Source: Lysinibacillus sp. 2017 (GTDB lineage Bacteria; Bacillota; Bacilli; Bacillales_A; Planococcaceae). Taken from it: a DNA stretch of 64,000 nucleotides. Made by a program: the position numbers and the translations under genes. Within the stretch, counting starts at the first letter, position 1. The number at the start of each line of letters is the position of its first letter. The notes under the pieces are model-generated. The model was not told the DNA's origin. It saw nothing but the letters and a program-made list of their open reading frames with translations, and ran no database searches. The stretch is taken from NCBI RefSeq assembly GCF_003073375.1, contig NZ_CP029002.1, positions 2,032,001 to 2,096,000 on the forward strand, read 5' to 3'. Below, in pieces: positions 24,866 through 33,160 of the stretch.

Positions 24866-25387
24866 TTGAATACAAATAATATTTACATCAGAAAAATGAC
24901 TGATAATGATTATGGTTTAATGACCAAATGGTTAAGTACAAAAGAAGTCTTAGAATTTTATGGAGATATTAATTCACCCTTTACATTAGAACAGGTAAAG
25001 GAAAAATATGAACCACGAGTTCGTGGAGAAAGTCGAGTTACTCCTTTTATTGTTGAGTTGGATAGTCTACCAATAGGTTTTATGCAACACTATAAACTAC
25101 AAGCAAAAGTGCAAAAAAAATATGGATATTTAGAACATCAAATAATTTATGGAATTGACCAATTTATCGGTGTCCCTAAATTGTTTAATAAAGGCTACGG
25201 AACGATTATGGTTAGTAAATTTATTGACCTTATTAGTAAAACTACTGATGCTGAAATAATAATATTAGACCCTGAAATTTCTAATGAAAGAGCGATTAGA
25301 TGTTACGAAAAATGTGGCTTTTCTCAGGTTAAAAAAATCAATAATGATAGTGCTTTATTAATGGAATTTAAAAATACCCAATTCTAA
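24866..25387 (+). CDS. GNAT acetyltransferase, AAC(6')-like
   Basis: 173 residues from TTG 24866 with AAAGGGG upstream. The order of motifs (YIRKMTDNDYGLMTKWLSTKEVLEFYG, PFIVELDSLPIGFMQHYKL, GIDQFIGVPKLFNKGYGTIMVSKF, ILDPEISNERAIRCYEKCGF) corresponds to AAC(6')/aminoglycoside-type acetyltransferases. The GYGT acetyl-CoA motif replaces the more usual GxGxG/A. Many such chromosomal genes do not confer resistance. Monocistronic; no resistance context is visible. Confidence 0.8.
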   Translation: MNTNNIYIRKMTDNDYGLMTKWLSTKEVLEFYGDINSPFTLEQVKEKYEPRVRGESRVTPFIVELDSLPIGFMQHYKLQAKVQKKYGYLEHQIIYGIDQFIGVPKLFNKGYGTIMVSKFIDLISKTTDAEIIILDPEISNERAIRCYEKCGFSQVKKINNDSALLMEFKNTQF

Positions 25388-25544
25388 CTTTATGTCATCC
25401 TTCATCCACTACTTATTTCGAATACCTTAAAGATTTACATAAAATATTTTATAAAGTCTCAAATTACCATTTTATGTATGTTAAAATAATTTAGTATTAT
25501 AATAGTCAAAATTTTTAAATAACATTTTATTTAGGGGGATAAAA

Positions 25545-26504
25545 TTGAAATTCAATCTAAAAACAAGCGCATCATTTATTCTACTTCTAATACTATTAAT
25601 GCTCACTTCCTGTACGCAAACTGAAAATAGTGAGAAAGAGCAAAATACGGATGACAGCAAAATTATGTATACATTCGAGAACCCTCAAACCAGTCAAAAG
25701 TACAAAATCATTCATGTCAATTCATTATTTGAACGATATTTTGAAAAAGTGAAAGATACCCCAAGTGAGTCAAAGTTGGAGCTGTATAAGAAGGAAGTTA
25801 TTCAGCCTGTATACAGTGATTGTTTTGAAAATGGCGAGTTCATACATATGGCGGATTCTACTCTTAACAAGGCTCCAACTAGTTTAACTGAATTAAAAGT
25901 AGTAAGCGATTTGATCGAAACGCGTAAAGATGAATTGAATGCACTCATTCAAGATGCACTGTTAAAATCTGCACAACTACTACCTTCTGAACGAGACGTA
26001 GCGGTATGTGTATTTCCTTCTAGCAATTCCAAGGTATGGATGTATAACGTTGGGGCTGGGAAAATCGTAATTCCCTATAATGAATATTTTGATGATGATT
26101 TTATTAAGATTAGTGTTGCCCATGAATATCATCACAGTGTTTGGGCAGAAAAATATTTAAGTAATCATTCTGTATCTGTTTTAGATAATCTTATTTTTGA
26201 AGGAAAGGCCGTCATGTTTGGGAAGACTGTTTATCCAGATATTGACTATACGTCAATAGACTTAACTTACAATAAAGAACTTTGGTCTAAAATTGAACCT
26301 GATTTAAACAAAAAAGACTTGAATCGTTCGTTAGAAATTATAACTGGTGGAAATGATTTACCGTTATTTTATGGTTACAGTGAAGGCTATAAGATGATTA
26401 AATCCTTTCTCGACTTAAATCCTAACCAATCTCCAGAAGAATGGACAGCATTAAGTACACAAGAGATTATCGAAAAAGGAAAATACTTCGAAAACTATAA
26501 ATGA
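25545..26504 (+). CDS. DUF2268 lipoprotein, predicted zinc protease
   Basis: 319 residues from a TTG start after TTAGGGGGAT. The lipoprotein signal peptide ends LMLTSC with Cys near residue 23. The mature domain contains VAHEYHHSVWAEKY, an HExxH zinc-binding and catalytic motif, then a downstream LIFEGKAVMFGKTVYP that can supply the third ligand. This fits the DUF2268/COG5504 putative Zn-dependent proteases of Bacilli. It would act on the outer face of the membrane. The stop overlaps the ATG of a degraded ORF (26501-26691) by four bases. Confidence 0.82.
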   Translation: MKFNLKTSASFILLLILLMLTSCTQTENSEKEQNTDDSKIMYTFENPQTSQKYKIIHVNSLFERYFEKVKDTPSESKLELYKKEVIQPVYSDCFENGEFIHMADSTLNKAPTSLTELKVVSDLIETRKDELNALIQDALLKSAQLLPSERDVAVCVFPSSNSKVWMYNVGAGKIVIPYNEYFDDDFIKISVAHEYHHSVWAEKYLSNHSVSVLDNLIFEGKAVMFGKTVYPDIDYTSIDLTYNKELWSKIEPDLNKKDLNRSLEIITGGNDLPLFYGYSEGYKMIKSFLDLNPNQSPEEWTALSTQEIIEKGKYFENYK

Positions 26505-26691
26505 AAAAACCAAATTTTAGACAGGAGAAAGCGTTTATTGGAAGCGAATTTGTTTTTGAAGGAGTTGGAGTTTTATTCTAAAATAAATTTTTAGATTGTG
26601 AAAAGATGTTCTTAAAACTATCGGGGCTTTAGTTGAACAAGGGAAATCTAAATTGCTTGGAGAAATAGATAGAATAGACGGTAATTTATAG
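26501..26691 (+). pseudogene. Frameshifted remnant of a small coupled gene
   Basis: The first part, MKKPNFRQEKAFIGSEFVFE and so on, starts at ATG 26501 overlapping the DUF2268 stop (ATGA) and ends at 26581. A different frame then reads DVLKTIGALVEQGKSKLLGE and IDRIDGNL up to a stop at 26691. Together these look like one protein of about 60 residues split by at least one frameshift. Family not recognised. Confidence 0.4.
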
Positions 26692-26706
26692 ACTGGGGGC
26701 GAGAGT

Positions 26707-26976
26707 ATGAAAAGGACAGTAATTGGCGGCTTTATAATGTTAGGGGGATTATTTACTACATTAACTATAATTGTGGTGGCAGCATTATATATTCCCAGCA
26801 TGACTAGTTGGTCTGGTTCACAGTTGTGGTATGCAATTTTTGGAGGAAAGCAATATGGGAATGAAAGTGTTGAAAGTTTATTCCTAGGTTTCCCATTTGT
26901 TGTAGGATTATTGTTGTCGATTTTGGGGCTAGTAATACTAGTAATGGAGTATTTTGACAAGTCCTTTTTAAAGTGA
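26707..26976 (+). CDS. Small two-helix membrane protein
   Basis: 89 residues from ATG 26707, spaced correctly after GGGGGCGAGAG. Helix 1 at about 5-27 (IGGFIMLGGLFTTLTIIVVAALY), a polar loop of about 30 residues with WSGSQLWYAIFGGKQYGNESVE, then helix 2 at about 60-82. The C-terminus is EYFDKSFLK. No known family is apparent. It may belong with the lipoprotein and the degraded ORF before it as a small operon. Confidence 0.65.
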   Translation: MKRTVIGGFIMLGGLFTTLTIIVVAALYIPSMTSWSGSQLWYAIFGGKQYGNESVESLFLGFPFVVGLLLSILGLVILVMEYFDKSFLK

Positions 26977-26999
26977 GTTTTTTACTAACCCGTAATGAA

Positions 27000-27272
27000 T
27001 CAAAGACAGTCTTCTAATGCCGAACCACATGCGTTGTTTGATTGCGAGTTAAATCGTCTTGTCGGCTGTATCTTTTCTAACACTGCTTCAGAATTATACA
27101 AAACGTCCTGCGCTTTATAAATTGTGACATCTCCGTCTTGTGTTTTTACATAATCCTCATTAAATTTAAACAAGAGTTCAAACGCTTTTTGTTGATTGAG
27201 GTAAAAATATATACTCACACTTATAACTACTAGCAAATGTAAAAACACGATCATGGAACCTTTTTTTCTCAT
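27000..27272 (-). CDS. Small membrane-anchored protein, unknown
   Basis: 90 residues with an N-terminal basic stretch and one membrane helix at about 7-22 (MIVFLHLLVVISVSIYFY). An external part includes YVKTQDGDVTIYKAQDVLYNSEAVLEK, and the Cys-containing end reads NACGSALEDCL. Possibly an exported DUF protein. Convergent with the preceding gene, leaving 23 bp. The ATG has GAGGAACAC upstream, a moderate site. The last 20 residues look atypical and may reflect a frameshift in the tail. Confidence 0.5.
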   Translation of the reverse strand: MRKKGSMIVFLHLLVVISVSIYFYLNQQKAFELLFKFNEDYVKTQDGDVTIYKAQDVLYNSEAVLEKIQPTRRFNSQSNNACGSALEDCL

Positions 27273-27591
27273 GTGTTCCTCACTCTATTATTATTATTCA
27301 TTTATAATCCCCCACCTTCAATTAAAATGGAGCGCAGCGTTTTTCTAGGCTACCCCAATTCTCTTTAAAAAACTGAATAAGTAAAATTTCACAGTAAACA
27401 TTAGATCAGCAAAAATCCATCTATTATTATTTCGATATATGTTAATTAATTCCTTTATAAACTTTTACTCGCAATAAATACTTAGATCACCCTTCACACT
27501 TCAATTAACTGAAAAATCATAATTAAACAGAAATTAATGTATACTTTGTAGAAAATATATACAAATTAGAGATTTTGGAGGTTGATGCGTT
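27273..27591. other. AT-rich intergenic region, promoter for 27592
   Basis: No open frame or repeat with support. The 3' part holds the ribosome site GGAGG (27578-27582) of the downstream TTG-started gene. Confidence 0.4.
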
Positions 27592-28248
27592 TTGTCAGTG
27601 TTTGTAGAAGATTTACAACTGAAGGAAGCCACTATTTTTAACCATAGTGGAAATAAAGTTAAGACAAATGATCGAGAAATTGAAATTCTTGCAAAATTTG
27701 AAGAACCGCTAATCGTAGTTTTAGGCTCTGTACTAGATAATGAGGAATGCGATGCCCTTATTCAATTGTCAAAAGACCGACTCGAGCGTTCGAAAATTGG
27801 TAGCACTAGAGATGTTAGCGAAATTCGAACGAGTAGTGGTGCCTTTTTAACAGATGTTAAGCATGATGTTGTGACGCGAGTGGAAAAAAGAATTGCCGAT
27901 ATCGTCGGAGTCCCGGTAGAGCATGGTGAAGGTCTTCATATTCTGAACTACAAACCTGGCCAAGAATACAAGGAGCATTTCGATTATTTTGCTTCTACTA
28001 GTAAAGCCGCGAGTAATAATCGTATCGCTACGGTTGTATTATACTTAAATGATGTGGAAGAGGGCGGCGAAACGTATTTCCCGAAACTAAATTTATCAGT
28101 TGTCCCGAAAAAAGGAATGGCTGTGTACTTTGAATACTTTTATAACGATCAAGCTTTAAATGAACTAACACTACACGGTGGAGCTCCTGTTGTCCGGGGA
28201 GAAAAGTGGATCGCTACTCAATGGATTAGAAGAAAAAGGCTCGATTAA
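27592..28248 (+). CDS. 2OG-Fe(II) oxygenase, prolyl 4-hydroxylase type
   Basis: 218 residues from TTG 27592. The prolyl-4-hydroxylase alpha-subunit catalytic domain fills the C-terminal 170 residues. Iron ligands are HFD (YKEHFDYF) and the later His in LTLHGGAPV, and the 2-oxoglutarate-binding basic residue is in VRGEKWIATQW. Conserved VLYLNDVEEGGETYFP is present. Bacillus homologues hydroxylate peptidyl proline, but native targets are undefined. The gene stands alone and ends in a strong terminator. Confidence 0.88.
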   Translation: MSVFVEDLQLKEATIFNHSGNKVKTNDREIEILAKFEEPLIVVLGSVLDNEECDALIQLSKDRLERSKIGSTRDVSEIRTSSGAFLTDVKHDVVTRVEKRIADIVGVPVEHGEGLHILNYKPGQEYKEHFDYFASTSKAASNNRIATVVLYLNDVEEGGETYFPKLNLSVVPKKGMAVYFEYFYNDQALNELTLHGGAPVVRGEKWIATQWIRRKRLD

Positions 28249-28281
28249 ATCGAATCAAAATTATAAGGCTCGAACAAAATC

Positions 28282-28320
28282 AAAGATACACTTTTTCTCC
28301 ATGAGAAAAGTTGTATCTTT
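28282..28320 (+). terminator. Terminator of the 2OG-Fe(II) oxygenase gene
   Basis: AAAGATACACTTTTTCTC (28282-28299) pairs almost fully with GAGAAAAGTTGTATCTTT (28303-28320). Confidence 0.75.
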
Positions 28321-28457
28321 TAGGCGTCGACAAAATTGAGTTCTGTTCTGGGTATACTTTCCACAACCGTGGTCTTATACGAACGTCAGGCATCCGTCCG
28401 TAAGAACACTCGGCTCTCCACTTCATTTCTTTTATTACTTTATCTTTTAATTAACCA

Positions 28458-28820
28458 TTATTTTGGATCAGTTACCTTTTTCAGTTTTTCAGGGTTCAAC
28501 GTTTCTCCTTCTATTACGATTGCTGTCAATCCTGCGTATGTTTTGGTTTCATGCCACTCGCCCTTTGTCCAAAATACCGCTTCCCCCGCTTGTATCTTTC
28601 TATATTCCTTTTGCTCATTGCAAACAAATCCCTCTCCCTGCACGATATAAAGAATTTGATTAACAGGCGCTTCATGATAGCCAATTATACCGTTTTCCTC
28701 TAAATACATATAGCTTATAACAGTTCTTCCTTCCGCTATTGCTAATCGAGATAATATAAAATCTGACTCATAATGTGTCACTTTTCGTCCGTTTTCTTTA
28801 GCAAAACTAAAAAATTCCAT
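28458..28820 (-). CDS. Cupin domain protein
   Basis: 120 residues forming one small cupin barrel. Motif 1 (YMYLEENGIIGYHEAPVNQILYIVQGEGFV) has one metal-type His and lacks the usual second HxH, and motif 2 is QAGEAVFWTKGEWHETKTY with its His. Ligand and reaction are unknown. The ATG overlaps the stop of the GrpB gene by one base (TAATG), so the two are translated together. Confidence 0.8.
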   Translation of the reverse strand: MEFFSFAKENGRKVTHYESDFILSRLAIAEGRTVISYMYLEENGIIGYHEAPVNQILYIVQGEGFVCNEQKEYRKIQAGEAVFWTKGEWHETKTYAGLTAIVIEGETLNPEKLKKVTDPK

Positions 28821-29353
28821 TATATCTCCTCCATTTTTGCGAATATCGACTGGACAAACGGCTCTTTATATTCGGTATAATCATTGATTCCATTCAAATC
28901 TGTACGAAAGAAGGAATTTTTCAACGCTTGGTATCGTTGCTTCACATCCTCATTTGCATTCAAATAATCTCTAAAGAAGCGCATTTGACGCCACTTTTCT
29001 TTGTTTAACTCCACGATATGAATATAATGCGTTTTCGTTTCAAATGATTCATCTGTAAATTTGGCACAGACAATCTCATTTGGTCTTTCTACCTGTAATC
29101 GATAAAAGCCAACTTTTCGAAGGTTTGAAAAAAACATTTTATCGAGCGATGCCAGACTCTCTACCCCAACTAGAATATCAATGATCGGTTTCGCTTGAAT
29201 CCCCTCAATAGACGTACTTCCAACATGTTCGATTTGAAACTCTCGTAAATTAGTCCCTTCTAATAATGCCATTTTTACAATATTAAAATCGTCTTTCCAG
29301 TTTTCTTCATATGGTACAAGTTTAACTTCTCCATTCTTTAATCCTAAACGCAA
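28820..29353 (-). CDS. GrpB family protein (UPF0157), second copy
   Basis: 177 residues. Signature IEHVGSTSIEGIQAKPIIDILVGV at about residues 41-64, KTHYIHIVE and RFFRDYLNANEDVKQRYQALK, all as in the GrpB nucleotidyltransferase-like family. It differs clearly from the other copy at 4952-5461, so it is not a recent duplicate. It forms a two-gene operon with the cupin. The nature of the transferred group is unknown. Confidence 0.87.
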   Translation of the reverse strand: MRLGLKNGEVKLVPYEENWKDDFNIVKMALLEGTNLREFQIEHVGSTSIEGIQAKPIIDILVGVESLASLDKMFFSNLRKVGFYRLQVERPNEIVCAKFTDESFETKTHYIHIVELNKEKWRQMRFFRDYLNANEDVKQRYQALKNSFFRTDLNGINDYTEYKEPFVQSIFAKMEEI

Positions 29354-29482
29354 AATCCATCACCCTTTCTGCTCTTATTAATCTTAAGACCCTCAGAACA
29401 TACATACAAGTCTGTAAATAATTGGGTATATGTGTTAAAATAATGATAGAAAATATGATGAAAATAGTCTTTCAAAACTACA

Positions 29483-29510
29483 AAAACCAGTTGCCTATGC
29501 AACTGGTTTT
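29483..29510 (-). terminator. Terminator of the lactonase operon
   Basis: Perfect 12-bp stem AAAACCAGTTGC / GCAACTGGTTTT with a four-base loop, seven bases past the lactonase stop codon. The minus-strand tail begins TTTTTG. Confidence 0.88.
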
Positions 29511-29516
29511 AACTTT

Positions 29517-30353
29517 TTATTCGTAATAACCTTCAGTCGATTTTTTAAATGTTTTAAACTGATCGGCATCATGACCGAACCAAATTTCCGAATCATTTTC
29601 ATTTACAAACTGACGGATGCGTTCCACTGTATGGTTATACCCTACTGAATCGTATAAAATACCCGGTGGCTTCACAGGAGGGCCAAAGCTTTCTTTTGTA
29701 TAAAGAGCATCGGATGCTAGTAAAACATTCCCGTGTCCTGGCAATTCAATATGCAAACCTAGCATACCGTAAGCATGTCCTGGACCAAAGTTAATGATTT
29801 TCACACCTTCAGCTAATTTCACTTCTTTTTCATGTGGCTTAATCGTGCGCCATCTTAATTCTTTAGTAATCCACGCCATGACATCGCCCCAAATGTAGGC
29901 ACCCATATCGCGCGTCATCGCAAATGACTTCATAACATTTGAAAGTTCCGAATCATGCACAATGATCTCTGCATTTGTGAATAGCTCTAAGCAGCCTGCA
30001 TGGTCAAGATGTAAATGGGATGCAACAACATATTTAATATCTTCAGGGCGTACGCTTAATTGTTCTAAACGGTTAATTAAATAACATTCTTCACTTTGAA
30101 ACGCTGGGAATAATTTTTGTACCCCTTCTGGCCAGCGACCTTCTTCGCCCATACCATCCGGGTTACAGCCTGTGTCGAAAAGAATTTTTCCTTCTGGGTG
30201 ATCAATTAATACCGCATAAACTGGAAATTCCACAAATTCATTTGGTTGATGTGGCGCATCAATGCTTGCTGGGTTATGCATCGCAATCATATAATTCTTG
30301 TCCATTTTCATCGTTCCCGTATCAAGTACATATACCTTTTTATTTTTACACAT
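29517..30353 (-). CDS. Metallo-beta-lactamase-fold lactonase (AttM/BlcC-like)
   Basis: 278 residues. The dizinc lactonase pattern is complete: HLHLDH at 113-118, His193 in GPGHAYG, Asp215 with Tyr218 in SDALY, and His261 in FGHDADQF. This is the ligand and Tyr arrangement of AiiA/AttM enzymes, which open N-acyl-homoserine lactones or gamma-butyrolactone. It follows alcohol and aldehyde dehydrogenase genes on the same strand, as in Agrobacterium blcABC, where BlcC makes 4-hydroxybutyrate from gamma-butyrolactone. A short-chain lactone is therefore likelier here than a quorum signal. GGGGGAA ribosome site. The last gene of the operon. Confidence 0.85.
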   Translation of the reverse strand: MCKNKKVYVLDTGTMKMDKNYMIAMHNPASIDAPHQPNEFVEFPVYAVLIDHPEGKILFDTGCNPDGMGEEGRWPEGVQKLFPAFQSEECYLINRLEQLSVRPEDIKYVVASHLHLDHAGCLELFTNAEIIVHDSELSNVMKSFAMTRDMGAYIWGDVMAWITKELRWRTIKPHEKEVKLAEGVKIINFGPGHAYGMLGLHIELPGHGNVLLASDALYTKESFGPPVKPPGILYDSVGYNHTVERIRQFVNENDSEIWFGHDADQFKTFKKSTEGYYE

Positions 30354-30403
30354 GTTTACTTCCCCCTACCCTAAATTTGTAATATGAATAAATTCCACAA
30401 ACA

Positions 30404-31582
30404 CTACGCTTTTTCCACGACTTGTCCATTAAAAGCAGATTCGTAAATGGCAAATATATCGTCTTTTTCTAATGGCATCGGACTACGTGCTAAAATACGT
30501 GTTTGCTTCGTTGCATCTATTGTTAAACTTTCTAAAGCACTTTCTTCTATATTAAATCCTTTTAATGTTAATGGAATGCCTACATCTTCAACAAGACGTT
30601 TTAGTTCATCCACACATTTATAAGATGCTTCTTCTTGAGAAAAGTTCGTGCTGCTAAAGCCCATTGCATCATAGACATCCTTCATGCGTTTTTCACAGCT
30701 TGAGCGAATATAGCCCATTACATAGGGTAAAAGCACCGCATTTGAATCCCCATGAGCAATATGGAATTGACCTCCTAATGGGTAAGCTAACGCATGTACA
30801 CCTGCGACACCTGCATTAAAGAAAGCCAGTCCCGCTAAATAACTGCCATAACTCATATCCGTTCTTGCTTGTACATTACGACCATCTTTAACAGCCGTTC
30901 TAAGTGATTGGCTAATTAATCGAATAGCTTGTAGTGCTAACGCGTCAGATACTGGGCTCGCATTTTTTGAAATATACGCTTCCACTGCATGTGTTAACGC
31001 ATCAACTCCAGTAGCTGCAGTTACTTTTGGCGGGACCGATAACGTTAATTCCGGGTCAACAATCGCGACATTGGCTACTAAATAATCATGCGTTACAACG
31101 TCCTTCGTTGTTTCTAGTGACAGCACCGAAATATTCGTTACTTCTGATCCCGTCCCTGAAGTTGTCGGAATCAAAATTGTTGGTAACCCTTTTTTCGTAA
31201 TTTTCTTTGTACCCGTTAAGTTCAAGTAATCTTCCACTGTTCCTTCATGAACCGTGATGATGCCTGCTAATTTTGCTAAATCTAGTGCACTTCCTCCGCC
31301 TAAACCAATGACTAATTCAGACTGTGATTCTCGTGCATAGGCTACTAGTTTTTCACCAATTTCAAGCGGTGGCTCAGGCATGACGTCTTTATAAACATCA
31401 ACTACAAAACCCGCTTGCTCTAAAGGCTCTGTTACACGCTTTGTAATGCCTAAACCTTCTAAAAATGGATCCGTTACTAATAGAATTCGTTGCACATTAA
31501 ATTTTTCAACTTCTTCAACTAAATGACTTAGTGCACCCCAGCCCATATAGCTAAACGGCGTAAATGTAATTTTTTCAGTCAT
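30404..31582 (-). CDS. Iron-containing alcohol dehydrogenase (4-hydroxybutyrate-type)
   Basis: 392 residues of the group III Fe-ADH family. The NAD-binding half has GLGGGSALDLAKLAG near residues 96-110 and PTTSGTGSEVTN. The metal half has the signature GVAGVHALAYPLGGQFHIAHGDSN, with His residues and the preceding Asp for iron binding. By context it would oxidise the hydroxyacid released by the lactonase to the semialdehyde. It sits one base after the aldehyde dehydrogenase stop and shares the LacI-controlled promoter. CGAAGGGGGG precedes the ATG. Confidence 0.9.
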   Translation of the reverse strand: MTEKITFTPFSYMGWGALSHLVEEVEKFNVQRILLVTDPFLEGLGITKRVTEPLEQAGFVVDVYKDVMPEPPLEIGEKLVAYARESQSELVIGLGGGSALDLAKLAGIITVHEGTVEDYLNLTGTKKITKKGLPTILIPTTSGTGSEVTNISVLSLETTKDVVTHDYLVANVAIVDPELTLSVPPKVTAATGVDALTHAVEAYISKNASPVSDALALQAIRLISQSLRTAVKDGRNVQARTDMSYGSYLAGLAFFNAGVAGVHALAYPLGGQFHIAHGDSNAVLLPYVMGYIRSSCEKRMKDVYDAMGFSSTNFSQEEASYKCVDELKRLVEDVGIPLTLKGFNIEESALESLTIDATKQTRILARSPMPLEKDDIFAIYESAFNGQVVEKA

Positions 31583-33013
31583 TTAAATCCCCCCTTCGTT
31601 ATTCCAAACAATGAGCTTTGTTTCGGTCATTTCATGAATGGCGTATTTTAATCCTTCTTTACCAGTACCACTCAGTTTCACGCCGCCATAGGGCATTTGA
31701 TCAACACGGTATGTAGGAATATCATTGATAATGACACCTCCTACTTCTAATCGTTTAGATGCTTCAAAGGCCGTTTGAATATCTTTCGTGAAAATACCTG
31801 CTTGAAGTCCATATTGTGAATGATTAATCGCTTCAATGCCTTCTTCAATCGACTGAATTTTATTGACGATGACGATTGGCGCAAATACTTCTTCACAACT
31901 TACTTTCGATAAAGGATCTACATTTGCCAAAATAGTCGGTGGGAAAATACCGTTTTCCTCTTTTCCACCTAAAAGAATTTCAGCACCATTATTGACGGCT
32001 TCTTCAACCCATTTGGCAGCACGTTTTTGTTCATCAGCATGAATCATCGCCGAAATATCTGTCTCCATTAACAGTGGATCACCAATGATTAATTCCTTCG
32101 CTTTACTTACAAAAGCGTTTACAAAATTATCATATTGCGCATCCATCACATAGATACGTTGTAACGAAATACATACTTGCCCTTGATTTGAAAACGCACC
32201 TGTTACGCATTTTGGTACAATGGTATCTAAATTAGTGTCCCCATCTATAATTAACCCAGCATTCGACCCCAGTTCCAACGCCACACGTTTCATGCCCGCT
32301 TTATGTCGGATTCCTAATCCCACTGCTGGGCTTCCAGTAAACGTGATCATTTTCACTTTTTCGTTTTGTAATAAGGTATCACCGACAATGCGTCCGCCTC
32401 CTGTTACAACTTGAAAAGCGCCTTTAGGTAACTTTGTTTGATCGATTAATTTTGCTAAAAATAACGCAGATAATGGTGTTTGTGATGCTGGCTTTAAAAT
32501 AACTGAATTTCCCGCTGCTATTGCTGGCCCCACTTTATGAGCTACTAGATTTTGCGGGAAGTTAAATGGTGTAATCGCCCCAATCACCCCTAAAGGTTGC
32601 TGGATTGTATAGCCAAAGCGGTTTTTCCCCGTTTTCGCCGCGTCCATTGGAATAATTTCACCAACTAAGCGTTTTGCTTCTTCCCCTGCAAATTGATACG
32701 TTTCAATCGTTCTATCTATTTCTGCTAATGCAAATTTTAAAGGTTTGGCACTTTCTAATGAAATAATTTGAGCTGCTTCTTCACGATGTTCGCGTAATAA
32801 GTCTGAAATATGATATAAAATTTCTGCTCGTTCTAATGACGTAAGCTTACTCATTTCATCGACTGCGTTTTCTGCGTAATCGATTGCTTCATTCACTTCA
32901 GCTTTTGAAGCGGCTGGAATTTCAGCAAGAATCTCTTTGGTATATGGAGAAAATAGACTTGTAAATACTTGTGTTTTTACCCATTTTCCGTTTACATACA
33001 TTGACTTTTCCAA
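31583..33013 (-). CDS. Aldehyde dehydrogenase (semialdehyde dehydrogenase-like)
   Basis: 476 residues from a TTG at 33013, which follows AGAGGGGG at the proper distance; the ATG at 33031 lies before that site and is rejected. NAD(P)-dependent ALDH landmarks: ITPFNFPQNLVAHKVGPAIAAGN (cofactor loop), FTGSPAVG, catalytic Glu in VALELGSNAG and catalytic Cys in NQGQVCISLQ. The closing PYGGVKLSGTGKEG is present. By context it converts a semialdehyde to its acid (for example succinate semialdehyde to succinate). First structural gene of the operon, 53-bp-spaced operators just upstream. Confidence 0.92.
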   Translation of the reverse strand: MEKSMYVNGKWVKTQVFTSLFSPYTKEILAEIPAASKAEVNEAIDYAENAVDEMSKLTSLERAEILYHISDLLREHREEAAQIISLESAKPLKFALAEIDRTIETYQFAGEEAKRLVGEIIPMDAAKTGKNRFGYTIQQPLGVIGAITPFNFPQNLVAHKVGPAIAAGNSVILKPASQTPLSALFLAKLIDQTKLPKGAFQVVTGGGRIVGDTLLQNEKVKMITFTGSPAVGLGIRHKAGMKRVALELGSNAGLIIDGDTNLDTIVPKCVTGAFSNQGQVCISLQRIYVMDAQYDNFVNAFVSKAKELIIGDPLLMETDISAMIHADEQKRAAKWVEEAVNNGAEILLGGKEENGIFPPTILANVDPLSKVSCEEVFAPIVIVNKIQSIEEGIEAINHSQYGLQAGIFTKDIQTAFEASKRLEVGGVIINDIPTYRVDQMPYGGVKLSGTGKEGLKYAIHEMTETKLIVWNNEGGI

Positions 33014-33046
33014 CTCATTTCCCCCTCTCATTGTTGAAATCCTTCT

Positions 33047-33120
33047 AAAATGAATACGTAACCATTTTATATAAAAAAATTAGATTACCTATCTGAACGA
33101 AAATGAATACGTAACCATTT
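33047..33120 (-). promoter_or_regulatory. Twin LacI-type operators around a promoter
   Basis: Two identical 20-bp pseudo-palindromes, AAATG-AA-TACGTA-AC-CATTT, at 33048-33067 and 33101-33120, 53 bp apart (about five turns). Between them on the minus strand is a candidate -35 TTCAGA with a TATATA/TATAAA -10 against the gene-proximal operator. Suits looping repression by the LacI protein encoded next door. Confidence 0.82.
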
Positions 33121-33160
33121 CTTTCAAAAAAAATAATCTTTTCCATAGAGGACTGCCTTT

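Noticed and set aside
24866-25387. Aminoglycoside resistance gene
   Set aside because: AAC(6')-like fold only; no mobile or resistance context, and many chromosomal homologues have other roles.
29517-30353. Quorum-quenching island
   Set aside because: Context with two dehydrogenases favours short-lactone catabolism; AHL activity is not excluded but not claimed as primary.
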